A stretch of 21,500 nt of DNA from RCIO01 sp035555795 (GTDB taxonomy: Bacteria > Pseudomonadota > Alphaproteobacteria > Rhizobiales > Rhizobiaceae), in assembly GCA_035555795.1 (NCBI GenBank), contig DATMGE010000002.1, positions 1-21,500 on the forward strand. Direction: 5' to 3'. A model generated the notes under the pieces. That model was not told the DNA's origin and did not search any database. It saw only the letters and a list, made by a program, of their open reading frames with translations. The translations under genes and the position numbers were made by a program. Shown piece by piece: positions 14,650-21,500 of the stretch (the first letter of the stretch is position 1; each line of letters opens with the position of its first letter).

Positions 14650-16248
14650 TCAGTCCAGCAGCGCCGTCAGCGTTTCGATGCGGTCGGCCTCGGCCGTCGG
14701 CTTGTCCCAGCGCAGGCGCGAGATGCGTGGAAAGCGCATCGCCACGCCTGATTTGTGGCGCGTCGAGCGGTTGAGGCCCTCGAAGGCCACCTCCAGCACC
14801 AGCCCGTGCCCACGGTCGGCGCGCACCGAGCGCACCGGCCCGAACCGCTCCACCGTATTGTCGCGCACATATTTGTCGATCTGGCGCAACTCCTCGTCGG
14901 TGAAGCCGAAATAGGCCTTGCCCACTGGCACCAGTTCCGGCGCATCTTCCGGCCCGGCCCAGACGCCGAATGTATAATCGGAATAGAAGCTCGACCGCTT
15001 GCCGTGGCCGCGCTGCGCATACATGAGCACCGCATCCACCGTGTAGGGGTCGCGCTTCCACTTGAACCACGGCCCCTTCGGGCGCCCGGCCACATAGGTG
15101 GAATCGCGCCGCTTCAGCATCACCCCCTCGATGATCGGATGCGGCGGGTCGCGGCGTATCGCGTCGAGCGCCTCCCAATCGTCGAAGGGCACCAGCGGCG
15201 AGATGTCAAAACGCTCCGGATCGAGCGTGGCGACGAGCGCGATCAGCTTCTCGCGCCGCTGCGGAAAGGGCTCGTCGCGAGTATCCACCGGCCCGTCGAA
15301 CATCAGGTCATAGGCGCGCACGAAGACGGGGAAGTCGCGCAGCATCTTCGCCGAGACGGTCTTGCGGTTGAGGCGCTGCTGCAGGTCTGAAAAGCTGCGC
15401 GGTCCCTGTGCCGGCGAGCCGACAAGCAACTCGCCATCGATCACGCCTTCGAAATCCATCGCGTCGAGCAGGTCAGGGAAGGTGAGCGAAATATCGTCGC
15501 CGGAGCGCGAATAGATCCGCCGCACGCCGCCTTCGGCTACTGCCTGCACGCGGATGCCGTCCCACTTCCATTCGGCGAAATAGTCCGCCGGATCGAGCCG
15601 CGCGCGGTCGGATGCTTCCAGCGGCGTCGCCAGCATCACCGAGCGGAACAGTGCCAGCGCAGCACTTGTCGGCTTCTCCGCCTTGCCTTCCAGCCAGGCG
15701 AAGAGCTCGCGATAGGGCGGCTTCAGCCCATGCCACAATTCCTCGATCTCGCTTGCCTCGACGTTGCCGAAATCGGCCAGCGCCTGCTTGGCGAGCCGCG
15801 CTGACAGGCCAATCCGCAGGCCGCCGGTCACGAGCTTGATGGCGGCGAAACGTGCCGGGATGTGCAGCCGGTCGAGCAGCGCCGCAAGCACCGCGGGCGC
15901 GGCCGCGCGGCTGGTGTTCTGGAGTGTTGCCACCACCTCGGAAAGGCTCGGCGAAACCCCGCCATCCTCCTCCTCGCCACCGGGCCAGACCAGCGACAGG
16001 GTTTCGGCCAGGTCGCCGACATAGTCGTAGGAATAGGCGAACAGCACCGGGTCCATGCGCTCGATGGCCAGCTGCCGCAGCACGGCGGGCTTGACGCTGG
16101 CGAAGGAAAGGTCGCCGGTCAGCGCAGCCAGCGCCAGCCCGCGGTCGGGATCGGGCACGGTGCGGAAATAGTCGGCGAGCAGCTTCAGCTTGGCATTGCG
16201 CGATGACGTCAGCACCAGTCGGTCGAGGAGATCGGCGAAGCGGTCCAT
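14650..16248 (-). CDS. ATP-dependent DNA ligase of the repair cluster
   Basis: A 532-residue ligase of the family often named 'cisplatin damage response ATP-dependent DNA ligase'. It seals nicks using ATP. An N-terminal helical domain (1-205) precedes the adenylation domain. The nucleophile is Lys228 in EWKWDGIRVQA; then come YSRSGDDIS (motif III-like region), FEGVIDGELL, AYDLMFDG, motif IV EGVMLKRRDS (374-383) and motif V WFKWKRDPYTVD (394-405). The C-terminal OB-fold carries motif VI-like RFPRISRLRWDK (505-516). This is distinct from the NAD-dependent replicative LigA. The exonuclease gene lies 59 bases upstream on the same strand, so the two probably form one transcription unit. Its tail meets the membrane-protein gene with no spacer. 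Confidence 0.94.
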   Translation of the reverse strand: MDRFADLLDRLVLTSSRNAKLKLLADYFRTVPDPDRGLALAALTGDLSFASVKPAVLRQLAIERMDPVLFAYSYDYVGDLAETLSLVWPGGEEEDGGVSPSLSEVVATLQNTSRAAAPAVLAALLDRLHIPARFAAIKLVTGGLRIGLSARLAKQALADFGNVEASEIEELWHGLKPPYRELFAWLEGKAEKPTSAALALFRSVMLATPLEASDRARLDPADYFAEWKWDGIRVQAVAEGGVRRIYSRSGDDISLTFPDLLDAMDFEGVIDGELLVGSPAQGPRSFSDLQQRLNRKTVSAKMLRDFPVFVRAYDLMFDGPVDTRDEPFPQRREKLIALVATLDPERFDISPLVPFDDWEALDAIRRDPPHPIIEGVMLKRRDSTYVAGRPKGPWFKWKRDPYTVDAVLMYAQRGHGKRSSFYSDYTFGVWAGPEDAPELVPVGKAYFGFTDEELRQIDKYVRDNTVERFGPVRSVRADRGHGLVLEVAFEGLNRSTRHKSGVAMRFPRISRLRWDKPTAEADRIETLTALLD

Positions 16249-16307
16249 GAGAGGCTACGCTCCGCCTCGGGGCGAGACCGCCGGGTCGTGCACTGGAATG
16301 GCGCCCA

Positions 16308-17318
16308 TCAATCCCCCTCATCCTCATAGCCGATGAGATGCAGCGGCTGGGCGGCGATGCCTTGCAGCTCGCACCAGCGCACCAGCGCCTCCTCGCGGCC
16401 ATGCGTTACCCATACCTCGCTTGCGCCGGTATCGGTGATCGTCTCGGTCAGCTCGTCCCAGTCCGAATGGTCGGAAATTATCAGCGGCAGTTCCACGCCG
16501 CGCTGCTTTGCACGCTGGCGGATGCGCATCCAGCCCGAGGCGAAGCAGGAGACCGGATCGGCGAAGCGCCGCGCCCAGCGGTCGGCAAAGGCAGACGGCG
16601 TGCCCACGACGATTTCGCCGGCAAAGCTCTTCCGATCGCCCTTGTCCAGCGTGGCCGGTGCCAGCGGACCGAGCGCAACCCCTTGAGACTCGTAATATTC
16701 GCACAGCTTCACCAGCGCGCCGTGGATGAAGATCGTGCGGTCATAGCCATTGTCGCGCAGCAGGCGGATCACGCGCTGTGCCTTGCCCAGCGCATAGGCG
16801 CCGACCAGATGGGTGCGCTCGGGAAAGGCGTCCACCGATTTGAGCAGTGTGCGGATCTCCACGCCGGCATCGGGATGGCGGAAGACCGGCAGGCCAAAGG
16901 TCGCCTCGGTGATGAAGACATCGCAGGGCACCACCTCGAAATTCGCTGCCGTCGGGTCGGGCGCGCGCTTGTAATCGCCCGACGCGACAATGCGCATGCC
17001 GCCCGCTTCCACCGCGATCTGCGCCGAGCCGAGCACATGGCCGGCCGGATGGAAGGTGACCTGCGCGCCGCCGAGATCGATCGTCTCGCCATAGGCGATC
17101 GCCTGTTCGCTGCCGGCGAAATCGTCGCCATAGCGCAGGCGCATGATGTCGAGCGTCTGCCGCGTCGCCAGCACCTTGCCATGGCCGGTCCGCGCATGGT
17201 CGGCATGGCCGTGCGTGATCAGCGCGCGCTTCACCGGCCGCACCGGGTCGATGTGGAAATCGCCTGCCGGGCAGTAGAGCCCTTCCGGCCGCGTGTGGAG
17301 AAGCTGGCGCGCCTGCAT
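16308..17318 (-). CDS. ligase-associated metallo-beta-lactamase-fold exonuclease
   Basis: A 336-residue nuclease of the metallo-beta-lactamase/beta-CASP superfamily, in the group found beside ATP-dependent DNA ligases and related in fold to SNM1/Pso2. The metal-binding signature is THGHADHARTGH (His36, His38, Asp40, His41). His94 (HPAGHVLGSAQ), Asp115 (SGDYKR), His284 (ISDHSDWDEL) and His306 (VTHGREE) complete the expected ligands and beta-CASP motifs. ATG 17318 gives a protein that starts directly with family-like sequence (LLHTRPEGLYCPAGDFHIDP). The frame stays open far upstream, but that region is the opposite strand of the methyltransferase gene. It is co-directional with the ligase gene and divergent from the methyltransferase. 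Confidence 0.93.
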   Translation of the reverse strand: MQARQLLHTRPEGLYCPAGDFHIDPVRPVKRALITHGHADHARTGHGKVLATRQTLDIMRLRYGDDFAGSEQAIAYGETIDLGGAQVTFHPAGHVLGSAQIAVEAGGMRIVASGDYKRAPDPTAANFEVVPCDVFITEATFGLPVFRHPDAGVEIRTLLKSVDAFPERTHLVGAYALGKAQRVIRLLRDNGYDRTIFIHGALVKLCEYYESQGVALGPLAPATLDKGDRKSFAGEIVVGTPSAFADRWARRFADPVSCFASGWMRIRQRAKQRGVELPLIISDHSDWDELTETITDTGASEVWVTHGREEALVRWCELQGIAAQPLHLIGYEDEGD

Positions 17319-17423
17319 CCCGCTAAGATAGGCGTTCCAAGCGCGGGGGAAAGCCTCTTGCCAAGCGCCGTTTTTGGGCAGATAAGCGCCAGCCCTTGCC
17401 GGAAGGGTCAGGGAACCCCGTTC

Positions 17424-18389
17424 ATGCAGCCAGTCCAGATGTCGTCGGGCGATCTCGTTGCCGATCGCCGCGCATCCTATGCCGAGATGCTTCTCGAAGC
17501 CGGCGAGGCTTCCGCCGCGGCCGACCTCATGCATGATGCGCTGGAGCTGGTGCCCGGCTGGACGGCCGGCTGGTTCCGTCTCGGCGAGATGATGGAAGTG
17601 GCGGGCCGGACTGCCGAGGCCGCCGACGCTTGGCGCGAGGTGCTGCGCCTCGATCCGCTGGACCGGCTGGGCGCGGCGCTCAAGCTGGAACTCGTCGGCA
17701 TGGTGGAAGGGCTCGACGCGCCGCCCATCGCCTTCGTGGAGACCCTGTTCGACCAGTATGCCGACAGTTTCGACGCCGCGCTGGTCGGCCAGCTCGACTA
17801 CCGCGTGCCGCAACTGCTCTCCGCCGCCCTCGCTGCGACGGGCCGCGCGCGCTTTGCCCATGCGGTCGATCTGGGATGCGGCACGGGCTTGCTCGCAGAG
17901 CATCTGCGCAGCCGCGTCAGCTTCATGGAAGGCGTGGATATTTCCGCGCAGATGCTGAAGCGGGCGGAAGGCAAGGGGCTCTACGACCGCCTGTCCCATG
18001 CCGACCTCAACCGCTTCGTGTTTCCAGCCGGCGTCGATCTCGTCGCGGCCGCCGATGTCTTCATGTATGTCGGCGACATTGCCGACATCGTCCGCCGTGT
18101 GGCGGCCGCGCTGCCGGTCGGCGCGCTGTTCGCCTTCTCCGTCGAGCGCGGCGCGGATGAAATTCCCTTCCTGCTGCGGCACTCCCGCCGCTACGCGCAT
18201 TCGGGGCCTGCCTTGCGCGCGCTGCTGGCCGATTGCGGCCTCGACATCCTTTCCATGGAAACGGCGGTTATCCGCATGGATGCCGGTGAGCCGCTGGAAG
18301 GGCTGATCGTCGTCGCGGAGCGGCAGGCGTGCACCGCCGCGCTGCCTGTCGTGGCGGAAACCGAACCCATGCCGCTAACCCTGCATTGA
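17424..18389 (+). CDS. TPR-containing class I SAM methyltransferase
   Basis: A 321-residue predicted methyltransferase. The N-terminus (about 15-80) has two TPR-like helix pairs (ADLMHDALELVPGWTAGWFRLGE, then AEAADAWREVLRLDPLDRLG). The family linker FDQYADSFDAALV follows (109-121), then a Rossmann methyltransferase domain with motif I VDLGCGTGLLAEHL (148-161), the acidic GVDISAQML (170-178) and DLVAAADVFMYVGD (205-218). The substrate is unknown; the fold alone does not say DNA, protein or small molecule. ATG 17424 has a weak GGGAAC-type site; ATG 17439 is an alternative. The gene lies between the exonuclease gene (divergent, 105-base gap) and the helicase gene (same strand, 136-151 base gap with a hairpin). 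A link to repair is suggested only by position. Confidence 0.9.
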   Translation: MQPVQMSSGDLVADRRASYAEMLLEAGEASAAADLMHDALELVPGWTAGWFRLGEMMEVAGRTAEAADAWREVLRLDPLDRLGAALKLELVGMVEGLDAPPIAFVETLFDQYADSFDAALVGQLDYRVPQLLSAALAATGRARFAHAVDLGCGTGLLAEHLRSRVSFMEGVDISAQMLKRAEGKGLYDRLSHADLNRFVFPAGVDLVAAADVFMYVGDIADIVRRVAAALPVGALFAFSVERGADEIPFLLRHSRRYAHSGPALRALLADCGLDILSMETAVIRMDAGEPLEGLIVVAERQACTAALPVVAETEPMPLTLH

Positions 18390-18392
18390 GGC

Positions 18393-18428
18393 TTGGCGGA
18401 GCGGCCGGCGGGCCCTACCTTCCGCCAA
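18393..18428 (+). terminator. hairpin after the methyltransferase gene
   Basis: TTGGCGGA (18393-18400) and TCCGCCAA (18421-18428) form a perfect 8-base stem with a 20-base loop that itself contains GGCC-GGCG-GGCC. It starts four bases after the methyltransferase stop and has no T-tract, so it may be an attenuator or weak terminator separating the methyltransferase from the helicase gene. Confidence 0.4.
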
Positions 18429-18525
18429 TGCCTGCGTACATTACCTCCCTCCGACCTGCTGGTTGCCTACATTTCGCCGGGAAGGTCGGCGCGGGGCACC
18501 ACCCTCAGCCTGACGCGATACCACC

Positions 18526-21072
18526 TTGCGAGCACCCGGCGTGGTGACGATCGATCGCCCCGTCGCCGCCGGGCAAGCGTCGCTCCCGACGCCATTCCAG
18601 CGCTGGTTCGCATCCCGCGGTTGGTCGCCGCGACCGCACCAGCTCGACCTTCTGGATCGTGCGCAACAAGGAAGGTCGGTCCTGCTGATCGCGCCAACGG
18701 GAGCGGGCAAGACGCTGGCCGGTTTTCTGCCCTCGCTGGTCGATCTGGCCGCGCGTGGCAAGCGCAAGGCCGGGTCGCCCGAGCGCGGCATCCACACACT
18801 CTACATCTCGCCGCTCAAGGCGCTCGCCGTCGATATCGAGCGCAATCTCGGCCGGCCTGTCGCCGAAATGGGCCTGCCCATCACCATCGAGACTCGTACG
18901 GGCGACACGCCAGCGCACAAGCGCACGCGGCAGAAATTCGTGCCGCCCGACATCTTGCTCACCACCCCCGAGCAGCTCGCTTTGCTGATCGCCGCCAAGG
19001 ATGCCGACCGCTTCTTTTCCGGCCTGCGCTATGTGGTGCTGGATGAGCTGCACTCGCTGGTCACCTCGAAGCGCGGCCATATGCTGGGGCTCGGGCTGGC
19101 ACGGCTGCGCAGTCTCCAGCCCGGGCTCCAGACCATCGGTCTTTCCGCCACTGTGGCAGAGCCGGATGAGTTGCGCCGCTGGCTGGTGGACCAGAATCCG
19201 CCCGGCGGCATGGCGGACCTCATCACCGTCACCGGCGGCGCGAAGCCTGAGATCACCATTCTCGATACCGAGGAACATGTGCCATGGTCGGGCCATTCCG
19301 CGCGCTATGCGATCCCCGATGTCTATGACGTCATCCGCCGCCACAGGACGACGCTGCTCTTCGTCAATACGCGCAGCCAGGCGGAATTGCTGTTCGGCGA
19401 GCTCTGGCGCGTCAACGAGGACGCGCTGCCCATCGCGCTCCATCACGGCTCGCTCGACGTCGGCCAGCGGCGGCGTGTCGAGAAGGCCATGGGCGAGGGC
19501 GGTTTGCGCGCCATCGTCGCCACCTCGACGCTCGACCTCGGCATCGACTGGGGCGATGTCGATCTGGTCGTCCATGTCGGCGCGCCCAAGGGCGCCTCGC
19601 GGCTCGCCCAGCGCATCGGCCGCGCCAATCACCGGCTGGACGAGCCGAGCCGCGCCATCCTCGTGCCGGCCAACCGTTTCGAGGTGCTGGAATGCCGTGC
19701 GGCGCTGGAGGCCAATTATCTCGGCGCGCAGGATACGCCGCCCCTGATCGACGGTGCGCTCGACGTGCTCGCCCAGCATGTGCTCGGCTGCGCCTGCGGC
19801 GCGCCCTTCTTAGCCGACGAATTGTATGAGGAGGTGCGCCGCGCCGCGCCCTATGCCGGGCTCGACCGCGACACGTTCAACCGCGTGGTCGATTTCGTCG
19901 CCACCGGCGGCTATGCGCTGCGCAGCTATGAGCGCTACGCCAAGATCCGCCAGAACAAGGATGGCCGCTGGCGCGTCTCGCATCCGCGCGTGGCGCAGCA
20001 ATACAGGCTGAATGTCGGCACCATCGTCGAGGCACCGGCGCTCAATGTGCGCTATGTGCGGGCAGGCGGCGGGGTCGCTTCGCGCGGCGGGCCGGTGCTC
20101 GGCAAGGTCGAGGAATATTTCCTCGAAACCCTGTCGCCGGGTGACACCTTCCTCTTTGCCGGCAAGGTGCTGCGCTTCGAGGGCATTCGCGAGAACGAAT
20201 GCTTCGTGTCGAACGCGCCCGCCAACGACGCCAAGGTGCCCTCCTATGCGGGAGGAAAATTTCCGCTCTCGACCTATCTGGCGAAGGAAGTCCGCGGCAT
20301 GCTGGCTGACCCGGCGCGCTGGTCGGCGCTGCCCGACCAGGTGTCGGACTGGCTGCGGCTCCAGGCAGAAAAATCCGTCCTGCCGCCGGCGCAGGACCTG
20401 CTGGTCGAGACCTTTCCGCGCGCCAACCGCCATTACATGGTCGTCTATCCCTTCGAGGGGCGACTGGCGCACCAGACGCTCGGCATGCTCCTGACACGAC
20501 GGCTGGAGCGGGCGGGCGCGAAGCCGCTGGGCTTCGTGGCGACCGACTATTCGCTCGCTATCTGGGGGCTGGACGATATGGGCCTGCGCTTCCGGCAGGA
20601 GCGGCCCTCGCTGGATGAGCTGTTCGACGAGGACATGCTGGGCGACGACCTCGACGCATGGCTCAATGAAAGCTGGATGCTCAAGCGCACCTTCCGCAAC
20701 TGCGCCGTCATCGCCGGGCTGATCGAGCGCCGCCAGCCGGGGCAGGAGAAGACCGGCCGGCAGGTCACGGTATCGGCTGATCTGATCTATGACGTGCTGC
20801 GCAGCCACGAGCCGGACCATATTCTGCTGCGCGCCACCCGTGCGGATGCGGCCGCCGGTCTGCTCGATGTCAGCAGACTTGCCGGCATGCTCTCGCGCAT
20901 TCGCGGTCGAATCATGCATAAGGATCTCGACCGGATATCGCCGCTCGCGGTGCCGATCATGCTGGAGATCGGCCGCGAGTCGGTCGCCGGCAGCGCCCAT
21001 GAGAGCCTGCTCGCGGAAGCTGCCGACAGTGTGATCGACGATGCGCTCGGCCCCGATTTCGAGAAGAGATGA
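18526..21072 (+). CDS. Lhr-Core family DEXH-box DNA helicase, ligase-associated
   Basis: A superfamily 2 helicase of about 843-848 residues, the 'ligase-associated DNA damage response DEXH box helicase' type. Motifs numbered from 18526: Q-like RGWSPRPHQLDLL (31-43), Walker A APTGAGKT (56-63), TRTGDTPAHKR, TTPEQLALL, Walker B VLDELH (171-176), SAT (207-209), TSTLDLGIDWGDVD (333-346) and motif VI AQRIGRANHR (361-370). The winged-helix and Lhr-core domains follow. It lacks the long extra C-terminal region of full-length Lhr proteins (about 1500 residues). The start is uncertain: TTG 18526, or GTG 18541 or 18544, none with a clear ribosome site. The stop overlaps the PdeM start in ATGA, so the two are coupled. 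Confidence 0.94.
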   Translation: MRAPGVVTIDRPVAAGQASLPTPFQRWFASRGWSPRPHQLDLLDRAQQGRSVLLIAPTGAGKTLAGFLPSLVDLAARGKRKAGSPERGIHTLYISPLKALAVDIERNLGRPVAEMGLPITIETRTGDTPAHKRTRQKFVPPDILLTTPEQLALLIAAKDADRFFSGLRYVVLDELHSLVTSKRGHMLGLGLARLRSLQPGLQTIGLSATVAEPDELRRWLVDQNPPGGMADLITVTGGAKPEITILDTEEHVPWSGHSARYAIPDVYDVIRRHRTTLLFVNTRSQAELLFGELWRVNEDALPIALHHGSLDVGQRRRVEKAMGEGGLRAIVATSTLDLGIDWGDVDLVVHVGAPKGASRLAQRIGRANHRLDEPSRAILVPANRFEVLECRAALEANYLGAQDTPPLIDGALDVLAQHVLGCACGAPFLADELYEEVRRAAPYAGLDRDTFNRVVDFVATGGYALRSYERYAKIRQNKDGRWRVSHPRVAQQYRLNVGTIVEAPALNVRYVRAGGGVASRGGPVLGKVEEYFLETLSPGDTFLFAGKVLRFEGIRENECFVSNAPANDAKVPSYAGGKFPLSTYLAKEVRGMLADPARWSALPDQVSDWLRLQAEKSVLPPAQDLLVETFPRANRHYMVVYPFEGRLAHQTLGMLLTRRLERAGAKPLGFVATDYSLAIWGLDDMGLRFRQERPSLDELFDEDMLGDDLDAWLNESWMLKRTFRNCAVIAGLIERRQPGQEKTGRQVTVSADLIYDVLRSHEPDHILLRATRADAAAGLLDVSRLAGMLSRIRGRIMHKDLDRISPLAVPIMLEIGRESVAGSAHESLLAEAADSVIDDALGPDFEKR

Positions 21073-21500
21073 GCGCCCGTATCGCCGCTTCCATTCCCAG
21101 GCATGCCGAACTCGCTCTGGCGGGCGAGGCAGCACTTTGCGACCCGTCCGGCGCGCTGTTCTTCCCCGGCCTGTCGCTGCTCGCCGTCTCGGACCTGCAT
21201 CTGGAGAAGGGCGCGGCCTTCGCGCGCCGTGGCCTCATGCTGCCGCCCTACGATACGGCGGCCACGCTGGCGCGGCTCGCCATGGTGCTCGAAACCTACC
21301 GCCCGCGCATCGTCGTCAGCCTCGGCGATTCCTTCCACGACAGGCTGGGCGCGGCCCATCTGCCGCCGGCCTATCGCGATGCGATCTCTGCGCTGACCGC
21401 TGGGCGCGACTGGTACTGGATCGCCGGCAATCATGATCCCGAGGCGCCGGTGGGCCTTGCCGGCAGCGCAGTCGATGAATTGTGCGTCGGCGGCCTCACC
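21069..21500 (+). CDS. pdeM: PdeM-type ligase-associated metallophosphoesterase, cut by window end
   Basis: The first 144 residues of a calcineurin-like phosphoesterase; the gene continues past the window. Metal-binding motifs are SDLHLEKG (41-48, Asp42 and His44), GDSFHD (86-91) and GNHDP (120-124), in the short spacing typical of the 'ligase-associated DNA damage response endonuclease PdeM' family. Members studied from a similar cluster in Pseudomonas act as Mn-dependent DNA nucleases. The ATG at 21069 overlaps the helicase TGA by four bases, which fixes the start and implies coupled synthesis with the helicase. The later C-terminal histidine motif cannot be seen. Confidence 0.92.
   Translation, partial: MSARIAASIPRHAELALAGEAALCDPSGALFFPGLSLLAVSDLHLEKGAAFARRGLMLPPYDTAATLARLAMVLETYRPRIVVSLGDSFHDRLGAAHLPPAYRDAISALTAGRDWYWIAGNHDPEAPVGLAGSAVDELCVGGLT

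Noticed and set aside
19810..21135. 441-codon minus-strand open frame opposite the helicase and PdeM genes
   Set aside because: The helicase reading frame carries all expected motifs; the opposite frame has none.
14650..21500. SOS (LexA) box in front of the repair genes
   Set aside because: No GTTC-N7-GTTC match was seen in the gaps before the exonuclease, ligase or helicase genes.

Overview
The window is GC-rich, densely coded DNA that looks like a member of the Hyphomicrobiales (Rhizobiales), most likely near Mesorhizobium and other Phyllobacteriaceae. The support is the gene content (a DUF3489/DUF2924/serine recombinase trio, form II cox genes, a HisKA_2 kinase operon, the ligase-associated repair cluster) and two intergenic elements that resemble dispersed repeats I recall from rhizobia (7290-7385 and 12391-12436). 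Taxonomy is inferred from the sequence alone.

Layout. (1) 1-3070 is accessory DNA: a possible ORF tail at the left edge, then three tightly coupled genes (DUF3489, DUF2924, large serine recombinase). The recombinase has a frameshift near 2500-2512. This block ends at the 3' end of tRNA-Thr(CGU), which is on the minus strand at 3071-3146 and is a plausible island boundary. (2) 3374-7238 is a coxS-coxL-coxM operon for a molybdenum hydroxylase of the carbon monoxide dehydrogenase family. The active-site loop AYRGAGR and the S-L-M order mark it as form II. (3) 7401-10386 on the minus strand is a three-gene signalling operon: a membrane CHASE3 histidine kinase, a single-domain response regulator, and a receiver-HisKA_2 kinase fusion that starts with TTG. 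All junctions overlap or abut. (4) 10659-14649 holds a Tat-exported 5'-nucleotidase family enzyme, a convergent nitronate monooxygenase, and an unrecognised single-pass membrane protein. (5) 14650-21500 is the DNA-ligase-associated repair set: ATP-dependent ligase and metallo-beta-lactamase exonuclease on the minus strand, Lhr-Core helicase and PdeM phosphoesterase on the plus strand. A TPR-methyltransferase gene lies between the two halves and diverges from the exonuclease gene.

How the genes work together. CoxS, CoxL and CoxM should form one enzyme with FeS, Mo-cofactor and FAD subunits; its substrate cannot be fixed from sequence. The three signalling proteins probably form a branched phosphorelay whose input comes through the periplasmic CHASE3 domain. 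The four repair proteins are a known co-occurring set (helicase, ligase and two nucleases). Here they are split into two oppositely transcribed pairs around a methyltransferase.

The points most worth following up are the DUF3489-DUF2924-recombinase module beside a tRNA, the split repair cluster with its inserted methyltransferase, the sensor operon, and the uncharacterised membrane protein at 13531-14649. I saw no CRISPR array, rRNA, intact insertion sequence or prophage structural gene.
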